This document shows, in pieces, positions 35,142 to 44,875 of a stretch of 64,000 nucleotides of DNA (positions are counted from its first letter, which is position 1; each line of letters starts with the position of its first letter). A model generated the notes under the pieces. That model was not told where the DNA came from, did not search any database, and saw only the letters and a program-made list of their open reading frames with translations. Both the position numbers and the translations under genes were made by a program. This stretch comes from Methyloligella halotolerans (GTDB lineage Bacteria > Pseudomonadota > Alphaproteobacteria > Rhizobiales > Methyloligellaceae), in NCBI RefSeq assembly GCF_001708935.1, contig NZ_MASI01000005.1, forward strand, positions 1 to 64,000, in the 5' to 3' direction.

Positions 35142-37612
35142 ATGGAAGGACATCACGCCGAAGGGAACGCCGCATCGCGTGCCGAAACCCGGGATCCGGT
35201 TTGCGGCATGACCGTCGATCTCGCCAAAGGCAAACCGTCCCTGGTCCATGACGGCCGCAGCTTCCACTTCTGCAGCGAGCATTGCCGGGACAAGTTCGCC
35301 GCAGAACCGGAGGCGTATCTGACGGCTGAGGATCCGGTTTGTGGCATGTCCGTCGACCGGGCCAGCGCGGAGCACATGGCGAAGCATGAAGGCGCCCGCT
35401 TCTACTTCTGCTCGTCCCGCTGCAAGGAGCGGTTCGAGGCGGAGCCGGAGAAGTATCTCGGAGACGCCCCCGCTCCCGAGCCGATGCCTGAAGGCACCCT
35501 CTATACCTGCCCCATGCATCCGGAGATCGTTCAGGAAGGCCCGGGCTCGTGTCCGATTTGCGGCATGGCCCTGGAGCCCATGGGCGTTCCGGACGTGGAC
35601 GCGCCCAATCCGGAGCTGAAGGATTTCACGCGGCGGCTGATCGTCGCCACCCCATTGGCTCTGGCGCTGCTCGTCACCGAGATGTCTCAACACCTCTTCG
35701 GCGTCGATCTCTTGCCCATGCTCTCAGTGCGCGCCGAGCAGTGGTTGCAGCTCGCGCTGGCCGCTCCCGTGGTGCTCTATTCGGGCGCTCCCTTCTTCGC
35801 CCGCGGCATCGCATCCGTGCGCTCCGGTCACCTCAACATGTTCACCCTGATCGCCCTGGGCACCGGCGCGGCCTTCGTCTACAGCCTGGTAGCGACCTTG
35901 CTGCCCGGCCTCTTTCCGCCCGGACTTCGCGCCGAGACCGGATACGTGCCCGTCTATTATGAGGCGGCGGCCGTCATCATCGCTCTCGTGCTGGTGGGCC
36001 AGGTGCTGGAGCTGCGCGCCCGGGAACAGACAGGCAGCGCCATCCGCGCGCTCCTCGATCTCGCGCCCAAGACCGCCTTGAAGGTGGAGAAGGACGGCGC
36101 CACGAAGACCGTCGAGCTCTCCGCGGTTCAGGTCGGAGAAATCCTGCGCGTCCGCCCGGGCGACAAGGTGCCGATCGATGGCGTCATCGTCGAGGGCAGG
36201 AGCGCCGTCGACGAGTCCATGCTCACCGGCGAGCCGGTGCCCGTCGAGAAGCAGGCCGGCGACGAGGTGACCGGCGGCACCCTGAACGGATCCGGCAGCT
36301 TCGATATGGAGGTGCAGCGCACCGGCGAGGCGACGACCCTATCCCAGGTCGTCAACATGGTCGCCAATGCTCAGCGCTCGCGCGCCGACATTCAGCGCCT
36401 GGCAGACCAGGCGGCCGCCTATTTCGTGCCGGCCGTCATCGCCATCGCCGTCGTCGCGTTCATTGCCTGGCTGGCCCTCGGCCCCTCCCCGGCTTTGTCC
36501 TATGCGATCATCGCAAGCGTCAGCGTGCTGATCATCGCCTGCCCGTGCGCCCTCGGTCTCGCCACGCCGATCTCCATCATGGTAGCGACGGGGCGGGGCG
36601 CTCAGGCGGGCGTCCTGGTACGGGAAGCGAAGGCTCTGGAACGTCTCGCCGCCGTCGACACCCTGGTGATCGACAAGACCGGGACCCTCACCGAGGGCAA
36701 GCCGGCGCTCACCGGCCTCAAACCGGCCCAAGGCTTTACGGACCAGAAGCTGCTTGAAGCGGCAGCCGCCTTGGAGGCCGGCAGCGAGCACCCCCTCGCA
36801 AGCGCGATCCTCGCGGCGGCGGAAGAACGCGGCGTGAAGCCCGCCAAGATCAGCGGCTTCGAAGCCGTCACGGGGCAAGGCGTGCGCGGCAAGCTTGGCC
36901 GCAAGACCGTGCTGCTCGGCAACGCCGCGCTGATGAGCGAAGCGGGCATCGATATCGGCGCCCTTGAGCAGGAGGCCGAAGCCCGACGCGCCGATGGCGA
37001 GACGGTTATCTATTTCGCCGAAGGTCGAAAGGCGGCCGGCTTCCTTGCCATGTCCGACCCCATCAAGCCGACCAGCGGAGAGGCCGTCGCCGCGCTCCAT
37101 AAGCTCGGCCTGAAGATCGTCATGGCCACAGGCGATGCGGAACCGACCGCACGCGCCGTCGGCAAGGCTCTCGGCATCGACGAGATCCGCGCGGGCATGA
37201 CGCCCGCCGACAAGCAGGAACTGGTCGAAACGCTCCGGAGCAAGGGCGCCGTCGTCGCGATGGCCGGTGACGGCATCAACGATGCGCCGGCTCTCGCCCA
37301 GGCCGATGTCGGCATTGCCATGGGCACCGGCACCGATATCGCCATGGAGAGCGCCGGCCTGACCCTACTGCGCGGCGACCTGCGTGGCGTCGTGGCGGGT
37401 GTGAAGCTGGCCCGGGCGACCTTGCGCAACATCAAGCAGAACCTGGTCTTCGCCTTCGGCTACAACGCCCTGGGTCTGCCGATCGCGGCGGGCGTGCTCT
37501 ATCCGCCTTCGGCATGCTGCTGTCGCCGATGATCGCGGCAGCGGCCATGAGCCTGTCGTCGGTCTCGGTGATCGGGAATGCCTTGCGGCTACGGAGCCTG
37601 AAGCTCCGCTAG
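35142..37612 (+). pseudogene. copper-translocating P1B-type ATPase, frameshifted near the 3' end
   Basis: This P-type ATPase exports Cu+ or Ag+. Unusual N-terminus: two YHS (TRASH) metal domains (DPVCGMTVD and DPVCGMSVD, each followed by an FxFC strand) and a heavy-metal-binding domain ([19 protein letters not shown]) instead of HMA domains. Core motifs: TGEPVPVEK, membrane [10 protein letters not shown], phosphorylation [16 protein letters not shown] nucleotide loop and [13 protein letters not shown] 35142 has AGGAGAAGGA. At 37505 the frame breaks. One extra base (CCGCC to CCGGCC) gives [22 protein letters not shown] and stop at 37612, the normal last membrane helix. Otherwise intact, so a consensus error is likely. 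Confidence 0.92.
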
Positions 37613-37623
37613 GCTGCTTGCCG

Positions 37624-39543
37624 CTAACCGGCCGGCTGGGCCAGCGCCCTGCCGAGCAGGGAGCGGCTGCGCCGTCGCCCGCGACGCTCTTCCGGAATGA
37701 GGAAGATGCGGAGCTTGCGGGCGATCTTGCCGGCGATCTTCGACGAGGTCAGCAGGACGATCGGGATCGTTAGCACCAAGCCGAGCCAAACCGGCAGCAG
37801 CCAGAGGAAGAGCTTGGGCGAGATCCACAAGGTGAGCGCCGCCATGGCGAGGCCGAAGACAGTGTGAAAACTGTAGCGCTTCAACACATCCGCTATGTCG
37901 ACCTTGCCATCGTCCCGGGACTGCGGGTTCCAGCCGGAGTCCTGAGCAAACAGAATCTGGCCGATGAACCCGGTCTGCAGAAGCATCAGGATCGGAGCCA
38001 GCAGCGCAGACAGGAACGTCTCCAGCACAAAGCTCAAGACAAGCGGGATCGCGCCGCCGGCGCCTCGCCGCATCCGCCTGTTCATCAGCGCGTACGTAAC
38101 CGCCAGCACCTTGGGCGCAAGCAGCACCACCGCCGAGAAGCCGAGCAGCGTCCACGCCTTCTGGGCGTCGAACTGCGGCCATGTCGGGAACAGGGCGTGC
38201 GCGTCCGGGAAGTAGTCAGGCTGATACAGCGATGCCTGCCATGCCAGCAGGATCCCCACCACAAGGAACATCAGCCAGAGCGGCGATGCGGCATAGCTCA
38301 TGATGCCGGTCATGAAGTGATACCGGTTCATCCAGTGGAGGCCCCGCGCGGGCAGCACCTTGGAATGCTGCAGATTGCCCTGTGCCCAACGCCGGTCGCG
38401 CGCCGCGTGATCGGTGAGCGTCGGCGGCGTCTCCTCGTAGCTGCCTGTGATCTCGGGCCGCATATAGACGTCCCACCCGGCCCTTACCAGAAGCGCCGCC
38501 TCGACGAAGTCGTGGCTCATGATATGGCCGCCGAACGGCTTCTTGCCGGACAGCACCGGAAGACCGCAGGAGCTGGCGAAGGCCTTCACGCGGATGATCG
38601 CGTTGTGGCCCCAGAAATTGCCTTCGCGGCCCTGAAGCATGGCAAGCCCGGCGGAGACCACCGGACCGTAGGTGCCGGTCGCGAATTGCTGCATGCGGGC
38701 GAACAGGGTGTTCCGATTGACCAGCCGCGGTACGCTCTGGATCAGCCCTGCGCTGCTGTCGGCTTCCATCGCCTCGGCCAACGTGATGATGGCGTCCGAC
38801 GTCATGTAGCTGTCGGCGTCGAGCACGAGCATGAAATCGTAATTGCCGCCCCAGTTCCGGACGAAGTCGGCGACGTTGCCTGCCTTCTTGCCTTCGTTCT
38901 CGGCGCGGCGGCGATAGTAGACGTTCACCCGGCCAAGCATCTTCTGGCGCAGCCGGTTGGACGCCTCGCGCTCGGCGCGGGCGATCGACAGATTGGTGGT
39001 GTCGCTGAGAATGAAGAAATCGAAATGCCAGCTCTTGCCGGACGCGGCGATCTCCTCAGCCATCTTGGCGAGGTTGGCGAAGACGCTGTCCACGTCCTCG
39101 TTATAGATGGGCATGATGATGGCGGTGCGGGACGAAAGCTCTCCCTTCAGCTTGACGCCCCGGCTCCAGTCGATCCGGAGCACGAGCGCGAGGAAGCCGA
39201 GCACGGCGACGCCCATCGCCATGGCGATCCAGACGAAGCTCAGACCGAACAGCGCGACCAATCCGTACTGCAGCGCGGTCGCATCGTTCTGACCGACCAC
39301 CTCCAGCATGTGCCAGACGCCATAGCCGGTGACGATCCCGGTGATCATGAGGACGATGATGCGCGAAATCAGGGTGTGCTCGCGCAACGACGGACGCAAT
39401 GCGGTCTTGGGCGCCGAGCCATACCACTGGTCGAGCCGTTGCTCCCGCATCTCCAAGGGATTGTCGGGGGGCGTCAGACTTCGGGGCAGCGACCCGGACG
39501 CTCCTTCACCGAGCGTCTCCAATACGTCGTTCAAGCTGTCCAT
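37624..39543 (-). CDS. opgH: osmoregulated periplasmic glucan glucosyltransferase OpgH
   Basis: This 639-residue inner-membrane family 2 glucosyltransferase makes the beta-1,2-glucan backbone of osmoregulated periplasmic glucans from UDP-glucose. Motifs: IIMPIYNED, DADSYM, SHDFVEAALLVRAGW, and the RDRRWAQGNLQH (QxxRW-like) acceptor motif. Two membrane segments precede the catalytic domain and about five follow. It is shorter than E. coli OpgH, mainly in the N-terminus, as usual in alphaproteobacteria. Its ATG overlaps the end of opgG by 13 bases, so the two are co-translated. Confidence 0.95.
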   Translation of the reverse strand: MDSLNDVLETLGEGASGSLPRSLTPPDNPLEMREQRLDQWYGSAPKTALRPSLREHTLISRIIVLMITGIVTGYGVWHMLEVVGQNDATALQYGLVALFGLSFVWIAMAMGVAVLGFLALVLRIDWSRGVKLKGELSSRTAIIMPIYNEDVDSVFANLAKMAEEIAASGKSWHFDFFILSDTTNLSIARAEREASNRLRQKMLGRVNVYYRRRAENEGKKAGNVADFVRNWGGNYDFMLVLDADSYMTSDAIITLAEAMEADSSAGLIQSVPRLVNRNTLFARMQQFATGTYGPVVSAGLAMLQGREGNFWGHNAIIRVKAFASSCGLPVLSGKKPFGGHIMSHDFVEAALLVRAGWDVYMRPEITGSYEETPPTLTDHAARDRRWAQGNLQHSKVLPARGLHWMNRYHFMTGIMSYAASPLWLMFLVVGILLAWQASLYQPDYFPDAHALFPTWPQFDAQKAWTLLGFSAVVLLAPKVLAVTYALMNRRMRRGAGGAIPLVLSFVLETFLSALLAPILMLLQTGFIGQILFAQDSGWNPQSRDDGKVDIADVLKRYSFHTVFGLAMAALTLWISPKLFLWLLPVWLGLVLTIPIVLLTSSKIAGKIARKLRIFLIPEERRGRRRSRSLLGRALAQPAG

Positions 39544-41054
39544 CTATAGAGCCAGGTCTCGCTAATCTGATCCCCGTCGTGCGCTAAAACCAAGCGCAGT
39601 TCGGAAAGTTCCACATCTGTCGTGTCCATTTCGAAACTGACCTGGTAGCCGCCGGTCATCGGATTGTGCCGGCCTACCACGTGTTCGATACGTCCAGATG
39701 ACGCCGTCACCTGCGGTTCGACGTCCGAACCAAGGTAAACGGGCACGCCGTTCTCAATAGGCGGGTCGAAATCGACGATAAATTGTCGCCGCTTGCGCAG
39801 GACGCTCATACCCATGCGTGATTCTGCCACACGGGCGATGCGCTGGTTAACGATGGGCGGTCCGAAGGTGAGCCAATAGCCGTAGCTCATCTCCTTGCCG
39901 CGCTTCAGGCGTTTCCGCGGATGCCAGAAGGCGACAATGTTGTCGTTGGTCTCCAGGTCGGTCGGAATCTCGACAAGCTGGACGTGCCCTTCCTCCCAAG
40001 GCGTCTTGGGCTCGACCCAAGCGCTGGGCCGCAGTTCGTAGCGTGCTTCGAGATCCTTGTAGTCCTCGTAGTCCCGCTCGCGCTGCTGCAGCCCGAAGCC
40101 GACAGGATCCTTCTCCACGAAGGCGCTGATCTGAAGCGTCTTGGGATTGGCCAGGGGACGCATGATCCATTCGCCGGTATTACGCGCCACGGTCAGGGTG
40201 TCGGAGTCGTGCACCGCCGGACGGAAATCGTCGAACCTGTCCCGCTCTCGCGCATCGAAGAGATACATGCTTGTGAGGGGCGCCAGGCCGAGATGATTCA
40301 CATCGGCGCGGCCGAACAGAACGGCCTCGACGTCGAGCACCGTCGATGCGCCGGGCCGGATCACGAAGGAGAAGGCGCCCGTCACGCTCTTGCTGTCGAG
40401 TAGCGCATGAACCGTGATGGTCTTCGAGTCGACAGGCGGCTCCTCGATCCAGAAGCTGCGGAAGAAGGGAAACTCCTCTCCCGTCGGCTCGCCCGTGTCG
40501 ATGGCGAGTCCCCGTGCCGAGATCCCATAGAGCTGGTTGGCCCCGACCCCGCGGAAATAGCTCGCGCCCTGGAAGACGACCACCTCGTCGAAATGATGCA
40601 GCACGTTGATCGGCGCATTGATCCGGATGCCCGAGAACATCGGCTGTCCGGGCGGCGGCGGTTGCACGTCCAGCCCGCCGAAATCGAAATAGTCGGGCGA
40701 ATAGGCGATCTGCTCCGCCTGTCCGTCCTCCACCTTGTAGATCTCCACCGGCGACTTCACCACGAAACCGGCATGCAGCAGCTCCACCGTGAAGCCCCGG
40801 TTATTCCCGGCCCACAGCGCCTGCTCCTTCTTGAAGCGGATCTTGCGATGATCGTCGTAGCTGAGATTGGCGAAGCTGTTCGGCACGGGCTGCGGCGGAT
40901 CGAACGGCTTCTTCGCCATCTCCCGCGCGATGTCCACGACGGTGTTCCGGGAAAACGGGGTCTTGGTCCCCTCTTGGGCAGCGGCCCGGTTGGACCCTGC
41001 CGCGGCTCCGAGCGCAAACGCGCCAAACGCCACCGAAAACTCCCGGCGGTTCAT
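39531..41054 (-). CDS. opgG: periplasmic glucan biosynthesis protein OpgG
   Basis: This 507-residue periplasmic protein is required to build or branch periplasmic glucans. The N-terminus MNRREFSVAFGAFALGAAAG is a twin-arginine signal. Mature part: SYDDHRKIRFKKEQALW, FVVKSPVEIY, FSGIRIN, FQGASYFRG, LYGISARGLAIDT and EFPFFRSFWIE, all characteristic of OpgG/OpgD. The Tat-type signal is more typical of OpgD, so that name is possible; the operon with opgH favours opgG. ATG 41054 with GGGAGAG upstream. Confidence 0.92.
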   Translation of the reverse strand: MNRREFSVAFGAFALGAAAGSNRAAAQEGTKTPFSRNTVVDIAREMAKKPFDPPQPVPNSFANLSYDDHRKIRFKKEQALWAGNNRGFTVELLHAGFVVKSPVEIYKVEDGQAEQIAYSPDYFDFGGLDVQPPPPGQPMFSGIRINAPINVLHHFDEVVVFQGASYFRGVGANQLYGISARGLAIDTGEPTGEEFPFFRSFWIEEPPVDSKTITVHALLDSKSVTGAFSFVIRPGASTVLDVEAVLFGRADVNHLGLAPLTSMYLFDARERDRFDDFRPAVHDSDTLTVARNTGEWIMRPLANPKTLQISAFVEKDPVGFGLQQRERDYEDYKDLEARYELRPSAWVEPKTPWEEGHVQLVEIPTDLETNDNIVAFWHPRKRLKRGKEMSYGYWLTFGPPIVNQRIARVAESRMGMSVLRKRRQFIVDFDPPIENGVPVYLGSDVEPQVTASSGRIEHVVGRHNPMTGGYQVSFEMDTTDVELSELRLVLAHDGDQISETWLYRWTA

Positions 41055-41410
41055 TCAAACTCTCCCGAAATGTAAAGCAATGCTCGGATGGGCTCGCGCC
41101 GGACCGCGTGAAGAACCTGCAAGCCTTCGCTCAAGTCAGAAACCATCCGAATAAGGGCCAATCCGACAACCGCACGGTTGCACTCGACGGGGCGGCGGAT
41201 CGCCGAACGTCGGTGACGCGAAGTGCGCCGGACATTCGGATTATAGCCGCTCGTCAAATCGCTGAAAGCAATTCTATCGCTCTAAGCCATCGAGATTGTG
41301 AAGGCCCTTCCCCCGATCATCTTTCCGGCCGGCGAGGCGCCGGGCCGAACGGCAAAAATTAACCCCTCCCTGATAGGGTTCGAGCATAAGCGGGTTAGTA
41401 AGGCGTCAAC
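41055..41410. other. intergenic region without recognisable gene
   Basis: These 356 bases lie between the divergent opgG and 41411 genes. I see no coding frame with a credible start, no RNA gene and no strong palindrome. The stretch 41340-41400 is AT-richer and probably holds the promoter of the plus-strand gene. Confidence 0.5.
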
Positions 41411-41938
41411 ATGGCAAAGGCGAAGTTCCACAAATCTCAGCGCGTTTTCGTGAAGCCGGTCGGGACCTGGGCGTACATCGAACGCGTGCTGCCGAAATGG
41501 ATCCGGGGCTGCGACGAGCCCATCAAGATCACGTACGATTGCGGCATGGGCCGCGAGTTCGTCGAGGAGGAGCTGCAGGAAGAGGCGTCCGCCATCCAGA
41601 GCCGGCTCTCCAACCGGCTCGGCGAGTGGCGCCTGCTGCGCGCCCAGAACCGCTGGAAGAGCGCCGAGCAGTGCCAGCATCACCCCTTTCCCGGCACCCA
41701 TCCCGTGGTCGTCACCGGCGACCAGGATTGGGGCGGCTGGCGCGTACCGGGCGCCGAATACGATCTCGACCCCACTCGCGTCGAGAAGCAGGCCCAGCTC
41801 ATCGTCCGCGCGCCCAGCCTCCTGAAGCTGATGCAGCTTTTCGTCAATCAGGCGGAGCAGCAGCCGGAGAACCTCAGCGAGGATCTTTCCCACCTCGCCG
41901 ATATGACCCGCGCCGTGCTCGACGAGTTGCCTGAGTAG
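41411..41938 (+). CDS. conserved hypothetical protein
   Basis: This 175-residue protein has no signal peptide or membrane segment. It starts MAKAKFHKSQRVFVKPVGTW, a highly basic segment, followed by ITYDCGMGREF, then RLLRAQNRW, and a central Pro/Trp/Gly part (HHPFPGTHPVVVTGDQDWGGWRVPGAEYD) and a helical C-terminus. From memory, proteins with this start are widespread among alphaproteobacteria as single-copy genes of unknown function. The basic N-terminus and small beta-rich region could suit nucleic-acid binding; this is a guess. It is upstream of pepN on the same strand. Confidence 0.82.
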   Translation: MAKAKFHKSQRVFVKPVGTWAYIERVLPKWIRGCDEPIKITYDCGMGREFVEEELQEEASAIQSRLSNRLGEWRLLRAQNRWKSAEQCQHHPFPGTHPVVVTGDQDWGGWRVPGAEYDLDPTRVEKQAQLIVRAPSLLKLMQLFVNQAEQQPENLSEDLSHLADMTRAVLDELPE

Positions 41939-42077
41939 CGCATCGTCCCCACCTAGCTGACAACATCGATACGTCGGGATGAATGCGCTCCGTACCCAAG
42001 CCGGACGGAGCGCGACCCCCAACGCCCCCTTGGCATCCGCGCTTCCCCGCACTAAGAGCGACGGGAAAGGTATTCCC

Positions 42078-44731
42078 ATGCACGACAATGATCGCCAGAC
42101 GAAGCATCTCAGCGACTACGCCCCGGCCGACTATCTGATCGACACCGTCGATCTCGATATGCGCCTGGAGCCGAAGCGGACGGTCATCCACGCCGATCTC
42201 GCCATGCGCCCCAATCCGCAAGCGCAGGCGGATGGTCCCTTGGCCCTGAACGGCGAGGGCATCGAGCTCCTCTCCATCGCCATCGACGGCAAGCCGCTCA
42301 CGTCCGACGAGTACAGCCTCACCGCTACCGGTCTGACCGTCCCGAACGTTCCGACCGCGCCTTTCGTCTTGAGCCTGGAGACTGCCTGCGACCCGGAAGC
42401 GAACGAGGCCCTACTCGGGCTCTACCGCTCCAACGGCGCCTTCTGCACCCAGTGCGAGCCGGAGGGGTTCCGCCGTATCACCTATTTCCTGGATCGTCCC
42501 GACGTGCTGGCCACCTATCGCGTGCGTCTGGAGGCCGACAAGGAAACGAACCCGGTCCTCCTCTCCAACGGCAATCCCGTCGAGCACGGCGACATCGAAG
42601 GCACCGGCCGCCATTACGCGATCTGGGAAGACCCCCACCCCAAGCCGTCCTATCTCTTCGCCGCGGTGGCGGGCGATCTGGCGAAGGTCTCCGACAGCTT
42701 CACCACCCAGTCCGGCCGCGAGGTCGCGCTCAATATCTATGTTGAGCACGGCAAGGAGGATCGTTGCGACTGGGCCATGGAGTCCCTCAAGAACTCTATG
42801 AAGTGGGACGAGGAGCGCTTCGGCCGGGAATACGATCTCGACGTGTTCAACATCGTGGCCGTCAGCGACTTCAACATGGGGGCCATGGAGAACAAGGGCC
42901 TCAACATCTTCAACGACAAGCTGGTGCTGGCCCGGCCCGATACGGCGTCCGATGCGGACTATGCGGCCATCGAAGGCGTCATCGCCCACGAGTACTTCCA
43001 TAACTGGACCGGCAACCGCATCACCTGCCGCGACTGGTTCCAGCTCTGCCTGAAGGAAGGCCTGACCGTTTTCCGCGACCAGGAGTTCTCCGCCGACCTG
43101 CGCGCCGGCCCAGTGAAGCGCATCCTCGACGTGCGCAATCTGAAGAGTCGTCAATTCCCGGAAGACTCAGGACCCCTCGCCCATCCGGTGCGGCCCGGCT
43201 CCTATATCGAGATCAACAACTTCTATACGGCGACCGTCTACGAGAAGGGCGCCGAACTCTGCCGAATGCTCCAGACGACGCTGGGGCGAGACGGTTTCCG
43301 CGAAGGCCTCGATCTCTATTTCGAGCGCCACGACGGCCAGGCCGTAACCGTGGAGGACTTCCTCGCCGCCCTGTCGGACGCGACGGGCAAGGACCTCACC
43401 GACTTCATGCATTGGTACAATCAGGCGGGCACGCCGGAGCTGGCCTGCTCCCTCGATTATGACGGGCAGACCAAGACGGCCACCCTTAATGTCAGCCAGA
43501 TCCTGCCCGCCACGCCCGGCCAGCCCAACAAGCAGCCCATGCCGATCCCGCTGCGGCTTGGCCTGCTCGGCCCCAACGGCGACGACCTGCCCCTGACCTT
43601 GCAGGACGGCACCGAGCTCGGCGACGGACTGCTTGAGGTGACCGAGCGGGAACAGAGCTTCACCTTCACCGACATCCCATCTCCGCCAACGCCGTCGGTG
43701 CTACGCGAGTTCTCCGCGCCTGTGCGTCTCACCCTCAATCTCGATCTTGAGCAGATCGAGTTCCTGATGATGCACGATTCCGATGCGTTCAATCGGTGGC
43801 AGGCGGCCCAGAGCTACGCCGCGAAACTTCTGACCGATGCCTCCCGCGACCGCTACGATCCGGCTCCCGTGAAAGGCAAAGGCGCCGAGCGCCTGGCCAA
43901 GGCTCTCGCGCTGACCGCAAACGAGCAGGACCTCGCTTACGCCTATCGCGCGGAGATGCTGAAGCTTCCAAGCGAATCCGACATCGCCCGCGAGCTGGCC
44001 CGCGATATCGATACCGACGCGATCCGCGAGGCGCGCGAGACCTTGCGCGCAACCATCGGCCGAACGATCCATGGCGATCTCGCCGGGCTCTACGAGGAAC
44101 TCGCCGAGACGGGCCCCTACTCGCCCGACGGGATCAGCGCGGGCAAACGCTCCATGCGGATCGCCGCCCTCGACCTGCTCGCCGGCAGCGGCATGGAGGG
44201 CGAGCTCGAGCGCGCCGCCGCCCATTACCGCGACGCGACCAACATGACCGACGCGATCTATTCGCTGCTGATCCTGGCGCCCTACGACCATCCCCTCCGC
44301 GACGAAGCGCTGGAGGATTTCTACGAGCGCTGGAAGGATGACGCGCTGGTGCTCGACAAGTGGTTCGCCGTCCTCGCCCGCTCCCCGCGCCACGACTCCG
44401 TCGAGATCGTGGAAGGCTGCTGAGCCATCCGAAATTCTCGCTCAAGAACCCGAACCGCGTCCGCGCCGTGATCGGCAGCTTCGCCAACGGCAACCCGACC
44501 GGCTTCAACCGGAAGGACGGCGCCGGCTACGAGTTGCTTGCCGATTGCGCGCTCCGCATCGACAAGTTCAATCCGAATATGGCCGCACGTCTGCTGGGCG
44601 CCTTCGAGAGCTGGCGCATCCTCGAGCCGGGCCGTCAGGCCCGCGCCAAGGCGAGCCTTGAAGGGCTCGCCAATGCCGAGCTGTCCAACGATAGCTACGA
44701 GATCGTCAGCAAGACTCTCGGCGACGAGTAA
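42078..44731 (+). pseudogene. pepN: aminopeptidase N, frameshifted near the 3' end
   Basis: This M1 zinc metallopeptidase removes N-terminal residues from peptides in the cytosol. Motifs: substrate loop MGAMENKGLNIF, zinc site HEYFHNWTGNRITCRDW with the distal Glu in LKEGLTVFRDQEF. Start ATG 42078; the frame is open 33 codons further back. At about 44417 the frame ends early at TGA (44421-44423). Restoring one C (GGCTGCTG to GGCCTGCTG) continues as LLSHPKFSLKNPNRVRA and FNPNMAARLLGAF to the stop at 44731, the normal M1 C-terminal helical domain. The protein would then be about 884 residues, as in E. coli. A one-base consensus error is the likely cause. Confidence 0.93.
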
Positions 44732-44875
44732 TCCCGAGCCTTTGCAACGCTCTTCAAACTGTTTTCCACAAGTTTCCTCTGGACAGAGTCAGGGCGAATA
44801 CCTTCAATAGAAAGGTGATTCGGAGATGCGGCACTTCTCCGTTTCCATTGTGGAAAGAGAAGACTGGGGGACCGA

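Noticed and set aside
37533-37612. Treating the end of the copper ATPase as a naturally shortened C-terminus
   Set aside because: The next frame encodes the exact expected last membrane helix, so one missing base is the simpler explanation.
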